A DNA stretch of 64,000 bases. Origin: DAIDKA01 sp035503515. GTDB taxonomy: Bacteria; Pseudomonadota; Gammaproteobacteria; Steroidobacterales; Steroidobacteraceae. Shown here one piece after another: positions 43,746 to 57,069 of this stretch. Where the stretch lies: positions 1 through 64,000 of the forward strand of contig DATJTJ010000135.1 in the NCBI GenBank assembly GCA_035503515.1. Reading direction: 5' to 3'. The notes below the pieces were generated by a model. It was not told the DNA's origin. It ran no database searches and saw only the letters and a list, made by a program, of their open reading frames with translations. Numbering within the stretch: the first letter of the stretch is position 1; each line of letters starts with the position of its first letter. Position numbers and translations under genes: made by a program.

Positions 43746-44555
43746 TCAGTAGCTCTCGTCCTGCGACGGGAACGTGCCGGCCTTCACATCGGCCGTGTAC
43801 TGCCGGAACGCCTGGGTCATCACCTCGTACAGCTGCGCGTAGCGGCGCAGGAACCGCGGCGAGAATTCGTTGTTGATGCCGAGCATGTCCTGCGTGACCA
43901 GCACCTGGCCGTCGGTGTGCGGGCCCGCGCCGATGCCGATGGTGGGAATCGTGAGCAGCTTCGACACCCGCGCGCCCACCTGCGCCGGGATCTTCTCCAG
44001 CACCATCCCGAAGCATCCCAGGTCCTGCAGCAGCTGCGCGTCGCGCACCAGCTGGTCGGCCTCCTCCTGGGCCGTCGCGCGGGCGACGTAGGTTCCGAAC
44101 TTGTAGATCGACTGCGGCGTCAGCCCCAGATGTCCCATGACCGGGATGCCGGCCGAGAGGATGCGCCGGATGCTCTCCTCGATGATCGCGCCGCCCTCGA
44201 CCTTGACGGCATGGGCGCCGGACTCCTTCATGATGCGCACGGCGCTCTGCAGCGCGAGCTGGCTGTCGCCCTGGTAGGTGCCGAAGGGCATGTCCACCAC
44301 CACCAGCGCCCGTGACACCGCGCGCACCACCGCGGCGGCGTGGTCGATCATCTGATCGAGGGTGATCGGCAGCGTGGTCTCGTGGCCGTGCATGACGTTG
44401 GAGGCGCTGTCGCCGACCAGCAGCACGTCCAGTCCCGCCGCATCGAGCAGGCGCGCGAAGCTGTAGTCGTACGCCGTCAGTACCGCGATCTTCTGGCCCT
44501 GCGCCTTCATCTGCGTGAGGCGCGCGGTCGTCACCGCCCGGTTGCTCTGGTTCAT
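43746..44555 (-). CDS. panB: 3-methyl-2-oxobutanoate hydroxymethyltransferase
   Basis: First committed step of pantothenate synthesis: transfers hydroxymethyl from methylenetetrahydrofolate to ketoisovalerate. 269-residue TIM barrel. Motifs: KIAVLTAYDYSFARLLD, LLVGDSASNVMHGHETTLPIT (Mg2+ ligand Asp), DMPFGTY, VKVEGG, MGHLGLTPQS, IPTIGIGAGPHTDGQVLV (in two parts). The AGGAG upstream and the conserved N-terminus support ATG 44555. panC and panD are not in the window. It is divergent from carbonic anhydrase. Confidence 0.96.
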   Translation of the reverse strand: MNQSNRAVTTARLTQMKAQGQKIAVLTAYDYSFARLLDAAGLDVLLVGDSASNVMHGHETTLPITLDQMIDHAAAVVRAVSRALVVVDMPFGTYQGDSQLALQSAVRIMKESGAHAVKVEGGAIIEESIRRILSAGIPVMGHLGLTPQSIYKFGTYVARATAQEEADQLVRDAQLLQDLGCFGMVLEKIPAQVGARVSKLLTIPTIGIGAGPHTDGQVLVTQDMLGINNEFSPRFLRRYAQLYEVMTQAFRQYTADVKAGTFPSQDESY

Positions 44556-44645
44556 TTGCTTGACGCTGCTCCTGGCTGCGCCGCGCGGCTGCCGGGCCGC
44601 GCTGCGGATGCAATGATTCTGACAGCCCCTTCCGGTCCCGTCGAA

Positions 44646-44674
44646 TTGACAGTCGCGGGGCGCACAAGGACACT
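44646..44674 (+). promoter_or_regulatory. Possible carbonic anhydrase promoter
   Basis: A perfect TTGACA (44646-44651), 17 bp, then GACACT (44669-44674), 7 nt before the ATG at 44682. The -10 is a weak match but keeps the key A2 and T6. Like others in this window it would give a leaderless message. Confidence 0.4.
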
Positions 44675-44681
44675 GCTGCGC

Positions 44682-45305
44682 ATGATTTCCGCACAAGCAG
44701 CACTGCAGCGGCTGCGCGAGGGCAACGCGCGGTTCGTCTCCGACACGCGCCTGAGCGATGACGCCACCGGCTCGCGCCGCCGCCTCGAACTCGCGACGCA
44801 GCAGTTTCCCTTCGCCATCATCCTCGGCTGCTCCGATTCGCGGGTGCCCGCCGAAATCGTCTTCGACCAGGGCCTCGGCGACCTGTTCGTCATCCGCGTC
44901 GCCGGCAACATCGTCGCGCCCTCGCAGATCGGCAGCGTCGAGTTCGCGGCCGAACGCTTCGGCACGCGCCTGGTGGTGGTCCTCGGGCATTCCAGCTGCG
45001 GCGCCATCACCGCGACGCTCGAGGAACTCAACCGCAACTCCCGCGAGCAGTCGCCGAACCTGCGCAGCATCGTCAACCGGGTGCGGCCTTCGGTGCAGCC
45101 GCTGCTGTCCACCTCGCTCGCCAACGATCCGGAGGCGCTGATCCAGCATGCCGTGCGCGCCAACATCCGCATGTCGGCCGATCACCTGCGGCACGGATCG
45201 CAACTGCTCGAGGAGCTGATCCAGAGCGCCGGGTTGCTGATCGTGGGCGCCGAGTACCACCTGGAGACCGGCGTCGTCGAGTTCTTCGAGGGCGTGGACG
45301 AGTGA
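44682..45305 (+). CDS. Beta-class carbonic anhydrase
   Basis: Zinc enzyme interconverting CO2 and bicarbonate. 207 residues. The zinc site is complete: CSDSRVP (Cys and the Asp-Arg dyad) and GHSSCGA (His and second Cys). FVIRVAGNIV and the C-terminal VVEFFEGVDE are typical. ATG 44682 (MISAQAALQRLREGN) is chosen; an in-frame ATG at 44613 would add a non-conserved extension. Convergent with opgH across an 10-nt gap. Divergent from panB, although bicarbonate is not a PanB substrate. Confidence 0.93.
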   Translation: MISAQAALQRLREGNARFVSDTRLSDDATGSRRRLELATQQFPFAIILGCSDSRVPAEIVFDQGLGDLFVIRVAGNIVAPSQIGSVEFAAERFGTRLVVVLGHSSCGAITATLEELNRNSREQSPNLRSIVNRVRPSVQPLLSTSLANDPEALIQHAVRANIRMSADHLRHGSQLLEELIQSAGLLIVGAEYHLETGVVEFFEGVDE

Positions 45306-45315
45306 GGCGGCGGGC

Positions 45316-47244
45316 CTAGGACAGCGGTGGCGCGACCCGGTAGTCGAGCTTCGAGGGCTCCATGCGCAGCGGCGCCAGGGTCGGCGTCTGCAGCGTATCG
45401 CCCCTGACCACCAGCGTCAGCTCACTCGCCACCGGCGGCGCGGCGGCGCTCTGCCGCGCCAGGGCCCGGTGCATGAGCGCGAGTTCCGGAGGCGGCGCGG
45501 TTTCCTCCGGCGTCAGCAGCAGGCCCATGCGACGCAGCCCCAGCCCCAGGTCCACGCGGCTGGAAACCATGGTCAGGAATGCCGACAGCAGCAGACCTGC
45601 CAGGACCGGCATCATCCACCAGATGAAGCGCGGTGCGAACGTCAGGATCACCGCGCCCCAGATGATGCCCAGCAGGATCTGCCAGCGGTGCCGGGCGAGC
45701 GCATCCCCGAAGCTCACACCGCGATCCCCGCGATCCTGGGTATTCCAGGTGACGGGCTTGCCGGCCAGCGTCGTCAGCACGAAGGTGGTGTGGAACACCA
45801 TCATCGGCGGCGCGAGCAGCATGCTGAAGAGCTGTTCCAGCAGCAGGCTCAGCAGCAGCCGCGGACCGCCCCCGAAGGCGCGGCGGCGCGGGGTGCGGAT
45901 CATCGCCAGGGTGGCGCCGAGCACCTTCGGCAGCAGCAGCACCACGATGGTCGCGAGCAGCAGTGCGGCGATCTCGCCGTCGCGGTATTCGGGCCAGACC
46001 GGGAACAGGGTATGGGTGCCGGTCTCGAAGTACTGATAGCCCTGGATCGCCTCCTGGCAGGTGATGATCGAGCTCAGGACCAGCACGGCGAACCACATGG
46101 GCGAGGTGGAGTACGACAGGATGCCGGTGATCATGTGCAGGCGGTTGAGCCAGTGCAGCCGGGGCATCACCAGCACCCGCATGTGCTGCAGGTTGCCCTG
46201 GGCCCAGCGCCGGTCGCGGGCCGCGAAGTCGATGATGTTCGAGGGCACCTCCTCCCAGCTGCCCATCAGGTCCGGGATCAGCCACACCTTGTAGCCCGCG
46301 CGGCGCATGAACGCGGCCTCGACGAAGTCGTGGCTGAGGATCTCCCCGCCCAGCGGCGCCTTGCCCCGCAGGCGCGGCAGGTCGCAGTGCCCGGCGAAGG
46401 CCTGCAGGCGGATGATGGCGTTGTGGCCCCAGTAGTTGGCTTCGCCGAGCTGCCAGAACGCGAGGCCGCTGGAGAGCATCGGGCCATTCAGGCGCGCCCC
46501 GAACTGCACCATGCGCGCGAACAGCGTCTCCCGGCCCACGGGCAGCGGCGCGGTCTGGATGATGCCCACGTCCGGATGCGCATCCATCAGCCGGGCGAGC
46601 GTCACCAGGGCCTTGCCGGACATCACGCTGTCGGCGTCGAGCACGATCATGTGCGTATAGGCCGCGCCCCAGTTGCGCACGAAATCGGCGATGTTGCCGG
46701 ACTTGCGGCTGGTGTTCTGGGCCCGGCGCCGATAGAAGATGCGTCCCTGCCCGCCATGCTTGGCGACGAGCGCGCGCCAGGCGGCCTCCTCGGCCACCGC
46801 GACGTCGCTCTTGCGGGTGTCGGAGAGGATGAACAGGTCGAATGCCGCGCTCTCGCTCTGCGCCGCCAGGGAGGTCCAGATGGCATCGAGCCCCGCGGTG
46901 GTGCGCGCGGGATCCTCGTTGTACACCGGCATGACCAGCGCGATGCGGCTGTGGATCACCAGACCATCGGCGTCATGGGCCTGGATCACCCCCGCATCGC
47001 CGCCCTTGAGGCGGATGATGAAGCCGGCGATCGCGGTCCAGAAGGCACCCGAGATCCAGGTGAAGAGGCAGAAGAACAAGACCAGGCTGATCGCCTCCAG
47101 CACGGTGAGACCGTTGGCGCGCAGGATGTCGAGCATCAGCAGGCTTGCGAGGATGCTGGTGAGGAACGTCAGCCCGAAGAACAGCACGCGGCGGCGGCTG
47201 CGTGCCGTCTTGGTGGGGACCTCGAGCAGTGGGCCGGCATCCAT
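45316..47244 (-). CDS. opgH: Glucan biosynthesis glucosyltransferase OpgH
   Basis: Inner-membrane GT2-family enzyme that polymerises the beta-1,2-glucan backbone of osmoregulated periplasmic glucans from UDP-glucose. 642 residues, shorter than E. coli OpgH (847), mainly at the termini. Catalytic residues: ALVMPVYNEDP, ILSDTRKSD, VLDADSVMSGKALV (in part), FVEAAFMRRAGYKV and the RDRRWAQGN (QxxRW-like) motif; about seven membrane helices flank the catalytic domain. Starts 8 nt after opgG. Confidence 0.94.
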   Translation of the reverse strand: MDAGPLLEVPTKTARSRRRVLFFGLTFLTSILASLLMLDILRANGLTVLEAISLVLFFCLFTWISGAFWTAIAGFIIRLKGGDAGVIQAHDADGLVIHSRIALVMPVYNEDPARTTAGLDAIWTSLAAQSESAAFDLFILSDTRKSDVAVAEEAAWRALVAKHGGQGRIFYRRRAQNTSRKSGNIADFVRNWGAAYTHMIVLDADSVMSGKALVTLARLMDAHPDVGIIQTAPLPVGRETLFARMVQFGARLNGPMLSSGLAFWQLGEANYWGHNAIIRLQAFAGHCDLPRLRGKAPLGGEILSHDFVEAAFMRRAGYKVWLIPDLMGSWEEVPSNIIDFAARDRRWAQGNLQHMRVLVMPRLHWLNRLHMITGILSYSTSPMWFAVLVLSSIITCQEAIQGYQYFETGTHTLFPVWPEYRDGEIAALLLATIVVLLLPKVLGATLAMIRTPRRRAFGGGPRLLLSLLLEQLFSMLLAPPMMVFHTTFVLTTLAGKPVTWNTQDRGDRGVSFGDALARHRWQILLGIIWGAVILTFAPRFIWWMMPVLAGLLLSAFLTMVSSRVDLGLGLRRMGLLLTPEETAPPPELALMHRALARQSAAAPPVASELTLVVRGDTLQTPTLAPLRMEPSKLDYRVAPPLS

Positions 47245-47252
47245 GGCGTCGC

Positions 47253-48959
47253 TCAGGTGACGAGCTGGTAGGTCCAGGTCTCGGACAGCGATTCCCCGTA
47301 GAGTTGCAGGAAGCAGTGCAGGTCGACGGTATCATGCGGATGCGTCGGTACGACCAGGAAGCTGACGCGCCACAGGCCGTTCTCCTCCAGGCGCTGCACC
47401 GTGACGTTCTCGGTCGTGCCGCTGTTCACCGTGAGCAGGGCTTTCACCGGCTGCGACGGATCCAGCCCCGTGAGGTCCCCGCCGCCGAAATCGATGATCA
47501 CGCGGCGGGCGTCGCTGCGCGACAGGTCGCGTTGCTCCTCGGGCGTGGCGGCGGTGATCCGGGTCGCGACCACCTTGGCGCCGGGCGGCCACAGCGGTGA
47601 CTCCAGGTTCGCCGAGAGCAGGTACGAGTAGTGCAGTTCCTTGCCCGCGGCCACGGGCTGCTCGGGCACCCAGTACAGGGCGATGTTGTCGTGGATCGCC
47701 TCGTCGGTGGGGATTTCGACCAGCTCGGCGCCCCCCTTGCCCCAGTCCCCGAGCGGCTGGATCCAGTAGCTTGGCCGGCGCTGGAAGTTCGCGACCGGGT
47801 CCTGGTAGTGGCTGAAGTCCCGATCGCGCTGGATCAGACCGAGGCCGCGCGGCCCCTGGTCCATGAAGCGGTTGATGCGCAGCTCGCGCGGATTGACCAG
47901 CGGGCGCCACAGCCACTCGCCGGTTCCGGTCTGGGCCATGAAGCCATCGCTGTCGTGGACCTGGGGCCGATAGTCGTCGAAGCGGTGTCCCGAGGGGTCC
48001 GTGCCGAACAGGAACATCGAGGTCAGCGGCGCAATGCCGAGCTTCTGGATGCTACGGCGCGGAAACAGCGAGCTGGTCACCTCGACCTGGGTGATGCTGC
48101 CGGGCCGCACCGTGAACTGGTAGGCGCCGGTGATGCTTTCGCTGTCGAGCAGCGCGTACAGCGTCAGTACGCGCTGCTCCGGATCGGTCGGCCGCACCAG
48201 CCAGAAGTCGGTGAACCAGGGGAACTCCTCGCCGCCCTTGGAGGCGGTGTTGATGGCGAGTCCCCGGGCCGTGAGCCCATATTCCTGGTTGCGCCCGAGC
48301 ACCCTGAAGAACGAGGCGCCGAGGAACACGATGACCTCGTCCTTGTAGCCGGGCGTGTGCAGCGGGTAGTGGACGCGGAAGCCGGCGTACCCCAGGTCGC
48401 GCGGCAGCTTGCCGGGCTGGCGCACCACCCTGCCGAAATCGAACCAGGCCGGATTGTAGGGGACCGGTCGCGGCGCGCCGTCCACCACTTCGGAGATCGC
48501 GACGCGCCGGTCGAAGTTGAAGCCGCGGTGGAAGAACTGCACCTCATACAGGGACTGGTTGCGCCACAGCGCATCGGCGCGGCGGAAGCGGATGGACTGG
48601 TACTGATCGTAGGTCAGGTGCGCGATCGCGGCCGGCAGCTTGGTGGAGCCTGCGACGTAGGGCTGCTGCGAGCGCTGCCGGGCGAGATCCTCGACGTTGG
48701 CGAATCCGAAACCGGAATCGGCCGCGGCCGGCGCGGGCGCGGGTTGCGGCGCCACCGGCGCGGCCTGGTCGGCCGGCACGGCGCGGGGGGTGGAACTGCC
48801 GGCCGACAGCCGCCGGCCGATCATCTCGGAGAGTCCCTCCGGTGGCCGCGATGCGTCGCCCGTCTCCGACGGCACGCTCACGTGCACGCCCAGAACGTAG
48901 GCGCCGCCGACGAGTGCCAACACCAACAACCCGCCGACTATCCAGTGACGCACCTGCAC
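47253..48959 (-). CDS. opgG: Osmoregulated periplasmic glucan biosynthesis protein OpgG
   Basis: 568 residues. The glucan-binding core begins at about residue 88 (FANVEDLARQRSQQPY) and is conserved throughout: QYQSIRFRRADALWRN, LGYAGFRVHYPLHTPG, FLGASFFRVLGRNQEYG, VHDSDGFMAQTGTGEWLWRPL and GLIQRDRDFSHYQD. In place of a cleavable signal it has a short N-in anchor (HWIVGGLLVLALVGGAYVLG) and a Pro/Ala-rich linker of about 60 residues, so the protein may stay tethered to the inner membrane. Operon with opgH. Confidence 0.94.
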   Translation of the reverse strand: MQVRHWIVGGLLVLALVGGAYVLGVHVSVPSETGDASRPPEGLSEMIGRRLSAGSSTPRAVPADQAAPVAPQPAPAPAAADSGFGFANVEDLARQRSQQPYVAGSTKLPAAIAHLTYDQYQSIRFRRADALWRNQSLYEVQFFHRGFNFDRRVAISEVVDGAPRPVPYNPAWFDFGRVVRQPGKLPRDLGYAGFRVHYPLHTPGYKDEVIVFLGASFFRVLGRNQEYGLTARGLAINTASKGGEEFPWFTDFWLVRPTDPEQRVLTLYALLDSESITGAYQFTVRPGSITQVEVTSSLFPRRSIQKLGIAPLTSMFLFGTDPSGHRFDDYRPQVHDSDGFMAQTGTGEWLWRPLVNPRELRINRFMDQGPRGLGLIQRDRDFSHYQDPVANFQRRPSYWIQPLGDWGKGGAELVEIPTDEAIHDNIALYWVPEQPVAAGKELHYSYLLSANLESPLWPPGAKVVATRITAATPEEQRDLSRSDARRVIIDFGGGDLTGLDPSQPVKALLTVNSGTTENVTVQRLEENGLWRVSFLVVPTHPHDTVDLHCFLQLYGESLSETWTYQLVT

Positions 48960-48994
48960 TCAATTCTGTCCTTCGTTGAAAAGCGCTCAATCTA

Positions 48995-53260
<4,266 letters not shown>

Positions 53261-53273
53261 GTAATGGGCCTCC

Positions 53274-53771
53274 TCAGCTCGCGGCCAACGCTACTTCGTG
53301 TCCGGGCACGCCGATTTCAAGGGCCAGCACCGCGACGATCAGTTCATGATCCTCGCGCTGCGGCAGCCCGGAAACCGCGATCGTGCCGACGCAGCCGCTG
53401 CCGCGCAAAACCAGCGGGAAGCACCCCCCGTGCGCCGCATAGTCGTGCTCGGCCAGGCCGTACTTGTCGCGCAGCGAGGTCTGGCGCCGCGCCAGTTCGA
53501 GTCCCACGGCATAGGAGCTGCGATGGAAGCGCAGCACCACGTTGCGCTTGCGGCGGGCCCACTCGGCGTTGTCCGGCGACGTGCCCGGCATCGCCGCGAG
53601 CAGCAGCTGCTGCGCGCCCAGCCAGATGTCGAGCGTGACCGCGGCGCCACGCGCCGCGGCCGCCGCGCGCAGCTGCTGCCCGAGCCGCCAGGCGGCATCG
53701 GCATCGAAGCTCTGGAACTGCAGCCGCGACTCCTGCTGCGCGATCCGCGCGATGTCCTCGGCGACGCCCAT
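53274..53771 (-). CDS. UPF0303 / haem-degrading-domain protein
   Basis: 165 residues of the HbpS-like (Haem_degrading) fold, matching the UPF0303 subgroup: LGQQLRAAAAARGAAVTLDIWL, NAEWARRKRNVVLRFHRSSY, HGGCFPLVLRGSGCVGTIAVSGLPQREDHELIV (in parts). Members bind haem or cob(I)alamin or act in redox sensing, but this subgroup has no proven function. 13 nt downstream of lhr in the opposite sense of reading order: it precedes lhr in transcription. One nucleotide separates it from the EthD gene. Confidence 0.85.
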   Translation of the reverse strand: MGVAEDIARIAQQESRLQFQSFDADAAWRLGQQLRAAAAARGAAVTLDIWLGAQQLLLAAMPGTSPDNAEWARRKRNVVLRFHRSSYAVGLELARRQTSLRDKYGLAEHDYAAHGGCFPLVLRGSGCVGTIAVSGLPQREDHELIVAVLALEIGVPGHEVALAAS

Positions 53772-53772
53772 G

Positions 53773-54087
53773 TCAGCCGACGCGCACTTCGCTCACCTGC
53801 AGGACCGGCTGCTCGTTGCAGAAGTTCGGCAGATCCCCGATCACCTCGGCCGCGTGCGGCCCGAAGGCCTTCTGATACGAGTCCACCGAATCGAACCGCA
53901 GCTGCGTGATCACCAGGAAATCCGGCTTCGAGCCCGGCGCGCCGCCGCCGACGCCGTGCTGCACCATGACGCCCTTGAGCGCCGTGCCGAGCAGGCGGTG
54001 GATCATCGGGATGTGGCTGTTCAGGTAGTAATCCATGTTGAACTTCAGCGCATCGGTGTTCCGGTACAGGACGTTCACGGTGATCAT
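53773..54087 (-). CDS. EthD-family dimeric ferredoxin-fold protein
   Basis: 104 residues. Begins MITVNVLYRNTDALKFNMDYYL with the family's YYxxxHxP element (YYLNSHIPMIHRLLG), then VHG-like turn and LRFDSVDSYQKAFGPHAAEVIGDLPNF (in parts). Proteins of this type are small dimers near catabolic genes; EthD assists ether-degrading P450s, but most relatives are uncharacterised. AAGGAG lies upstream of ATG 54087. First of EthD-UPF0303-lhr on the minus strand. Confidence 0.85.
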   Translation of the reverse strand: MITVNVLYRNTDALKFNMDYYLNSHIPMIHRLLGTALKGVMVQHGVGGGAPGSKPDFLVITQLRFDSVDSYQKAFGPHAAEVIGDLPNFCNEQPVLQVSEVRVG

Positions 54088-54105
54088 CGGCTGCTCCTTA
54101 ATCTC

Positions 54106-54123
54106 TTACGGATCTGTTACGGA
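54106..54123 (-). repeat. TCCGTAA direct repeat with 11-bp period
   Basis: On the minus strand TCCGTAA occurs twice (54123-54117, 54112-54106) exactly 11 bp apart, across the acvB stop codon and 18 nt before the EthD start. The spacing recalls the cysA and sbp operators but the sequence differs. Confidence 0.4.
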
Positions 54124-55589
54124 AATTCAGAACGGGGTGCGGACGTATCCAGTGCCTCGGGCCCACGGTCGCGGCCGGCGAACTTGAGGATCAGGCGGGC
54201 GAGGCCATCGTAGTCGCCGTCGAAATGATGGCCACCGGCGAGCTCGACGATCCCCGGGGTGCCGGGAGCAAAGTCCGAGCACAGCGAGTCCTTGTCCCCG
54301 GTCCCGAACACGCACACCGTGTTGGCACGCGACAGCCGCTGGTATTCCGGCAGTATCGGCAGGCCGCTCGCCGGCCCGACCCAGTTGGCCAGGTGGAACT
54401 CGAAGGCCGCGTTGCGTCCCAGCCCCAGCAGCGTCGTCGTCTGGATCATGTGCCGCGTGGCCTCCGGCAGCCGGTTCACGGCGAACGGCAGCACGTCGGC
54501 ACCCTGCGAATAGCCGATGAGCAGCACGTGACGGCGGTTCCAGGCCCTGGCGTAGTACTGCAGCGTGCGGTCCAGGTCATGGGCCACGCCCGCCGGCGTG
54601 CGCGGCGTCCAGAAATAGCGCAGCGTGTCCCAGCCGACCACCGGGATGCCGCGCTCGGCCAGCGCCCGGGCCACCTGCTTGTCGATGCCGGCCCAGCCGC
54701 CATCGCCGGACAGGAGCACGGCAAACAGGTCCTCGTTGCCGTTGGCGGTCTGGGGCACCTCGATCAGGGGCAGATCCTTGAGCGTCAGGGGCGCCACGGG
54801 CTGGCGCAGGGGCACACCGGCGGTCACTGCATCCAGGGCCGCGGTCAGCTGCGCCGACCACTGCGGGGGATGCGCGAAATCGTGCTGCACGTCGGGAATC
54901 AGCGAGATCTGCGCATTGTGGATCCTGCGGATGAAGGCCGCGGCATCCTCGGCCGGACAGACGGTATCGGCGCTGCCATGGACGTCGACCCAGCGCAGTG
55001 CGAACTTCGGGTCCGGCAGCAACGTCAGGCCCTTGCCGCCGGCGCGGCGCACGAAGTGCGTGCCCTCCCCCTTGCAGAAGGGCCTGGAGGTCTCGTAGTC
55101 GGGGGTGAACCCGAGCGTCACGACCCCCGCGAACAGGCCCGGGGGCGCCTGGGCCGCCGTGGCATAGGCCAGGGTCGCGCCCGCCGAGTACCCCCCCAGG
55201 ACGGGGGTGATGTAGGTCGGCAGATGGTAGTAGGCCTGGATGTAATGGCTGAGATTCTCCAGATCCCCATCGGCAAAGAAGCACTCGCTGTGCTCGGCGG
55301 TGAAGCTGGCCAGCAGGGCGGGCTCATCGATGCCCAGCACCAGGGCGCCGTGCTGCTGCAGGACCCGCGCCATCCTGTCGGTATCCGCCTGCCATCCCCC
55401 GTCACCGGAGAGGAACAGGATCACCTGCCGCACGTGCCCGGCGGGCGCATAAACGCTCACCTTCCGGAAACGGCCGTGTTCGATGGTGTCGGTCGGGCCG
55501 CGCGAGCAGGAGACTGTCATGGCACTCACGATGATGCCGAGCAGGAACAGGTACGCCAGATTGATCTTGCCGCCGGAGCGCTCGCGCAT
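54117..55589 (-). CDS. acvB: AcvB/VirJ-family two-domain alpha/beta hydrolase
   Basis: 490 residues. Hydrophobic N-terminus with a lipobox-like end (VSAMTVSCSRG), so probably exported or anchored. Two related hydrolase modules each have ILFLSGDGGW or VLLSGDGGW plus a nucleophile elbow: GGYSAGATL in the first and IGYSQGADVLPF in the second; FDGDYDGLARLIL carries the late His/Asp residues (HHFDGDYD). In Agrobacterium and Rhizobium, AcvB hydrolyses lysyl-phosphatidylglycerol made by LpiA. No lpiA/mprF gene is present here, so its partner is elsewhere or the substrate differs. Confidence 0.88.
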   Translation of the reverse strand: MRERSGGKINLAYLFLLGIIVSAMTVSCSRGPTDTIEHGRFRKVSVYAPAGHVRQVILFLSGDGGWQADTDRMARVLQQHGALVLGIDEPALLASFTAEHSECFFADGDLENLSHYIQAYYHLPTYITPVLGGYSAGATLAYATAAQAPPGLFAGVVTLGFTPDYETSRPFCKGEGTHFVRRAGGKGLTLLPDPKFALRWVDVHGSADTVCPAEDAAAFIRRIHNAQISLIPDVQHDFAHPPQWSAQLTAALDAVTAGVPLRQPVAPLTLKDLPLIEVPQTANGNEDLFAVLLSGDGGWAGIDKQVARALAERGIPVVGWDTLRYFWTPRTPAGVAHDLDRTLQYYARAWNRRHVLLIGYSQGADVLPFAVNRLPEATRHMIQTTTLLGLGRNAAFEFHLANWVGPASGLPILPEYQRLSRANTVCVFGTGDKDSLCSDFAPGTPGIVELAGGHHFDGDYDGLARLILKFAGRDRGPEALDTSAPRSEFP

Positions 55590-55875
55590 GTGATGAAGGG
55601 CTACCTTATGTTAAACGGGTAATCCAGGGGGCAAGCCGCCCGCTCAAGGGAGCCCAGTTGAATTCGGGGGATCGGAGACCATTATCGGGGAGGCCGCGGC
55701 CTCCATCAACGGCACCGCCCGGTCAAGGTCCAGCATGGCACCTCGATTGCATTGCACAAGCTGGAATGGGCTCCACAGAACCCGGGTGCGAGCCGGCAGG
55801 AGAAATCCGATCATGGTAAGGTTCCGTCGCTAAGCCACCCGCTAACCCCCGTACTCTTGAAGGCACCATCAGAGC

Positions 55876-57036
55876 ATGTCTAACGCCGACGTAGTCCGAG
55901 CCGAAAAGCCGCCGCTGATCATCCTCAACGTCACGATCTTCACGTTGACGGCACTGGTAGCCCTGGTGGCAGTGCCCTGGTACGGCCTCAGGCATGGGTA
56001 TTCGGCGGGGATCTGGGCCTTCTTCGCGTTCTTCCTGATCGCCAACGAGATGTCCATCACCGGCGGGTACCACCGCCTGTGGGCGCACAAGGCCTACGAG
56101 GCGCACTTCATCCTGCGCGCCTTCTACTTACTGTTCGGCACCATGGCGCTGCAGAACAGTGCCTGGGTGTGGTGCAGCGGCCACCGGCGCCACCATCTGA
56201 ACGTCGACGACAACGAGAAGGATCCCTACTCCTCCGGCCGCGGCTTCTGGTTCTCGCACATCGGCTGGATGCTGCGCGACTACAAGAGCGGCGAGGTCGA
56301 CTTCTCCAACATCCCGGACCTCAGGCGCGACAAGCTGCTGGCGTTCCAGCACAAGTACTACGCGCCGCTGGCGCTTCTCACCAACTTCGGCCTGCCGACC
56401 CTGGTGGGCTGGGCGCTGGGCGACATCTGGGGCGGACTGCTGCTGGCAGGCGTGCTGCGCCTGGTCCTGAGCCACCACTTCACCTTCTTCATCAATTCCC
56501 TGGCCCACATGTGGGGCTCGCGTCCGTACACCGAGGACAATACCGCCCGTGACAACGCGGTGCTGGCGCTGGTGACCTTCGGCGAGGGCTACCACAACTT
56601 CCACCACATCTTCGCGCACGACTACCGCAACGGCGTGCGCTGGTGGCAGTGGGATCCGACCAAGTGGCTGATTTCCTCCTGCTCCTACGTCGGCCTGGCC
56701 CGCCGCCTGAAGCGCACGCCGGCCTTCCAGATCCAGCGCGCGGTGCTGGCGATGCAGCTGAACCGGGCGCAGCAGAAGCTGGCCCAGCTGCCGCAGGCCC
56801 ATCGCGGGCCGACCCACATCGAGCAGCTGCGCAGCAAGATCGCCCAGGAGTACGACGCCCTGGCCACCGCGGTCGCCGACTGGACCCGCGTCAAGGAACA
56901 GTGGCTGGAGGAAAAGAAGCGGGCCGTCATCGAGCATTGGGAACAGGCCAGTTTCCAGACCCGCCTGCACGAGATCGAACAGCGGCTGAAGATGCAGCGG
57001 CGGCGGCTGCGCGTGCTGCACGCCGAACTGGCCTGA
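55876..57036 (+). CDS. Membrane fatty acid desaturase (delta-9 type)
   Basis: 386 residues. The three histidine boxes of acyl-CoA/acyl-lipid desaturases are intact: GGYHRLWAH (about 57-65), HRRHH (about 98-102) and EGYHNFHH. Four membrane segments occur in two pairs (ILNVTIFTLTALVALVAV, IWAFFAFFLIANEM, LALLTNFGLPTLVGWAL, GLLLAGVLRLVL). The last 90 residues form a charged coiled coil (RVKEQWLEEKKRAVIEHWEQ) common in proteobacterial homologues. It makes monounsaturated membrane lipids aerobically. A 286-nt gap upstream holds TACTCT (55852-55857) as the only -10-like element, 18 nt before the ATG. A terminator follows 33 nt downstream. Confidence 0.94.
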   Translation: MSNADVVRAEKPPLIILNVTIFTLTALVALVAVPWYGLRHGYSAGIWAFFAFFLIANEMSITGGYHRLWAHKAYEAHFILRAFYLLFGTMALQNSAWVWCSGHRRHHLNVDDNEKDPYSSGRGFWFSHIGWMLRDYKSGEVDFSNIPDLRRDKLLAFQHKYYAPLALLTNFGLPTLVGWALGDIWGGLLLAGVLRLVLSHHFTFFINSLAHMWGSRPYTEDNTARDNAVLALVTFGEGYHNFHHIFAHDYRNGVRWWQWDPTKWLISSCSYVGLARRLKRTPAFQIQRAVLAMQLNRAQQKLAQLPQAHRGPTHIEQLRSKIAQEYDALATAVADWTRVKEQWLEEKKRAVIEHWEQASFQTRLHEIEQRLKMQRRRLRVLHAELA

Positions 57037-57069
57037 CCGCCGCGACCAGCTCGCGAGGGATCGCCGACA

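Noticed and set aside
43746..45260. 504-codon minus-strand frame that would fuse panB to extra N-terminal sequence
   Set aside because: The added part is the antisense of carbonic anhydrase; the conserved PanB N-terminus begins at 44555 with a good ribosome-binding site.
54106..54123. TCCGTAA direct repeat as a second operator of the sulfate regulator
   Set aside because: Same 11-bp period but a different heptamer and no matching promoter geometry; listed only as a repeat.
55813..55833. Six-codon frame (MVRFRR) with a good ribosome-binding site upstream of the desaturase gene
   Set aside because: Too short to separate from chance and no attenuator-like hairpin follows it.
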